Positions 62,522 through 64,000 of a stretch of 64,000 nt of DNA are shown in pieces. Under the pieces are notes generated by a model, which was not told where the DNA came from, searched no databases, and saw nothing but the letters and a program-made list of their open reading frames with translations. The stretch spans positions 1,178,001 through 1,242,000 of the forward strand of contig OZ245814.1 of NCBI GenBank assembly GCA_965228415.1. Reading direction: 5' to 3'. The stretch comes from Agaribacillus sp965228415 (lineage in GTDB: Bacteria > Bacteroidota > Bacteroidia > Cytophagales > Cyclobacteriaceae). How positions within the stretch are numbered: the first letter of the stretch is position 1; each line of letters starts with the position of its first letter. The position numbers and the translations under genes were made by a program.

Positions 62522-64000
62522 TTATTGATGTTGCGGCCTCAGCAGATCATTTACCGTCTTTACCGGGTTGAATGTAATTATTGGCACTTCAACAAAAACT
62601 GTGTTCCAATCTGCCATAGCACCATTCCACAACCCGGGTAATTCCTGGGCCTTGAGCTTTCTACCGTCTTTTGATTTTTCGGTAATAAAACCTGTGGCCG
62701 GATCCCGATATCTCATTAAATCAAATTTTCTTCCTTCGAAATCAACATTGCTACAAATTAAATCAACCGGGTTAAAGTGTGTTGATTGCTGTACCATGGT
62801 TGCGATAGCGGGATCCCCCATATCCAGCTGGGAGGTTTCAGCTATTTGCAACGATCGCGATCCGTCTGCATTTTCTACCCAAAAGGGCCCTCCTCCCGGC
62901 TCGCCTTCATTTTTTACCATGCCGCAAATTCTTGTCGGCCGATTTAACCTGGACCGGAGGTATGATATCTTTTCGCTGGTATCATAGCCTGCGAAAGCTT
63001 CCGGTAATTTATAGTTCAATGCATCTTCTAAAAACTTCTGCGCTTCCGCGATCGCCTCTTCACCAACTTCACCTGCCGCCAATTGTTGCATGTGGAAAGA
63101 GATTTTCTCCCTCAGGTTTAAAAGCAACCCGGCTAATGCCTTTTTATAGCGATAGGTTGTATCCTTAATTTTGTCTGGCACTACGTTATCAATATTCTTT
63201 ATAAATATTATCTCCGCCTCCAAATCATTCAGATTTGACAAAAGTGCACCGTGTCCACCGGGTCTGAACAAAATGCTGTTATCACGTTCGCGAAAGGGTT
63301 CATTATTTATGTCTACGGCAATCGTGTTGGTAGCAGTTTTTTGCTCGGAAAACGAGATTTCAAATTGTATCTCAGGCCATTGGTTGCTGGCTTTCTCAGC
63401 CATAGCCTTGAATAAAGGCAAATGTTCGGGAGAAACGGTAAAGTGAATTACAACACTATTTTTATTGCCCTGCCCGTAATTTATGCCCTCTATCAAATGC
63501 TCCTCGCCCGCTACCCGCGAGGTGGCGCCGTATTTATGAAACTTGATCAGGCCCTTAGGTAGATTTCCGTAATTAAGTCCTTTATCTGTCAATACATAAC
63601 TCAATATGGATTGATATTGTTGATCGTTCAGTAGTGATTCAAAAGACGCTCCGCTCTTCTCAATTACCTCAGCCAGATCATCGGCAAAAGCAAAATCGCC
63701 GATTCCTTCAAAAAACCTGGCAACAGCCTGATGATCATTCAGTTCCGGACCGGTTTCATTAAGAAAGGCAAATAAATCCTTGAACATCCTGGAAGCTGCA
63801 CCTGATGCGGGAACAAATTTAATAATCCTGATTTTTGATTGCATATTTTCATAGTGCGCAACCAGGTCATCGATCTCCTTATCCTCAAGCCTCACAATTC
63901 CATCTCCCACTGTCGCCGCCTTTTGAACGGGTAAATACGGAAAACCGGTTTTGAAGGCATTTACCTGTTTGATAACGTCAGATTCATTGATATTCAATCG
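62522..64000 (-). CDS. DUF4301 family protein, likely running off the right edge
   Basis: At least 493 codons, open to the last base. The ATG nearest the edge is not in frame; the frame begins with CGA-TTG, so the true start is probably beyond 64000, as DUF4301 proteins have a longer N-terminus than seen here. Motifs: KAATVGDGIVRL, VPASGAASRMFKDLFAFL (glycine-rich, nucleotidyltransferase-like), KGLIKFHKYG, VHFTVSPEHLPLF, LFRPGGHGALLSNLNDLEAEIIFIKNIDNVVPD, RICGMVKNEGEPGGGPFWV. It resembles sugar-phosphate nucleotidyltransferases in outline, but no activity is known. Confidence 0.9.
   Translation of the reverse strand, partial: RLNINESDVIKQVNAFKTGFPYLPVQKAATVGDGIVRLEDKEIDDLVAHYENMQSKIRIIKFVPASGAASRMFKDLFAFLNETGPELNDHQAVARFFEGIGDFAFADDLAEVIEKSGASFESLLNDQQYQSILSYVLTDKGLNYGNLPKGLIKFHKYGATSRVAGEEHLIEGINYGQGNKNSVVIHFTVSPEHLPLFKAMAEKASNQWPEIQFEISFSEQKTATNTIAVDINNEPFRERDNSILFRPGGHGALLSNLNDLEAEIIFIKNIDNVVPDKIKDTTYRYKKALAGLLLNLREKISFHMQQLAAGEVGEEAIAEAQKFLEDALNYKLPEAFAGYDTSEKISYLRSRLNRPTRICGMVKNEGEPGGGPFWVENADGSRSLQIAETSQLDMGDPAIATMVQQSTHFNPVDLICSNVDFEGRKFDLMRYRDPATGFITEKSKDGRKLKAQELPGLWNGAMADWNTVFVEVPIITFNPVKTVNDLLRPQHQ

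Noticed and set aside
1..64000. tRNA or rRNA genes
   Set aside because: I saw no cloverleaf with a T-loop GGTTCRA and no rRNA-like stretch, but I could not run a dedicated search.

Overview
The window looks like a chromosome segment of a marine- or soil-type Bacteroidota, most likely order Cytophagales. Supporting signs are a surface protein with a type IX secretion C-terminal sorting domain, many short lipoproteins with a Cys lipobox, promoters of the Bacteroidota TAnnTTTG type, few Shine-Dalgarno sites, and families typical of the phylum (permease-prefix FtsX proteins, DUF4301, DUF6265, SemiSWEET, lipoprotein DinB proteins). The species cannot be read from the sequence.

Layout. 1-9.1 kb: three copies of a PadR-regulator plus FtsX/MacB-type permease module, one of them with a decayed regulator, interrupted by a GH85 endo-beta-N-acetylglucosaminidase. 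9.2-17.5 kb: a seven-gene periplasmic nitrate reductase operon on the minus strand (porin, NapD, NapA, duplicated NapB-like tetrahaem protein, tetrahaem lipoprotein, NrfC-like Fe-S protein, NrfD-like quinol dehydrogenase). 17.7-25.5 kb: housekeeping and regulatory genes, including aconitase, purine nucleoside phosphorylase, AraC and Lrp/AsnC regulators. 25.5-50.2 kb: about 22 kb bounded by two identical, inverted IS110-family elements. This segment carries ArsR regulators, DNA polymerase IV, a histidine kinase, a 1.4 kb gap without genes, a 1425-residue surface protein, and a complete nos operon (cytochrome c, NosZ, membrane protein, NosL, NosD, NosF, NosY). 50.4-64 kb: a secreted prenyltransferase-fold protein, a VanX-type dipeptidase, a GT87 mannosyltransferase-like protein, a K+ channel, an RND efflux operon whose TolC is fused to a periplasmic-binding domain, and a DUF4301 protein running off the right edge.

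How it works together. The nap operon would reduce nitrate to nitrite with electrons from quinol through NrfD/NrfC and c-type cytochromes. The nos operon would reduce N2O to N2 through a Sec-exported lipoprotein NosZ. Both clusters have a similar Crp/Fnr-like dyad upstream, which suggests shared anaerobic or NO-responsive control. No nitrite or NO reductase is in the window.

The most striking structure is in the IS110 elements. Upstream of each transposase is a three-hairpin region that reads as a bridge RNA. Its first large loop matches the CACTC-rich DNA flanking both insertions and its second matches the element's own ends, so target and donor guides can be assigned from sequence alone.
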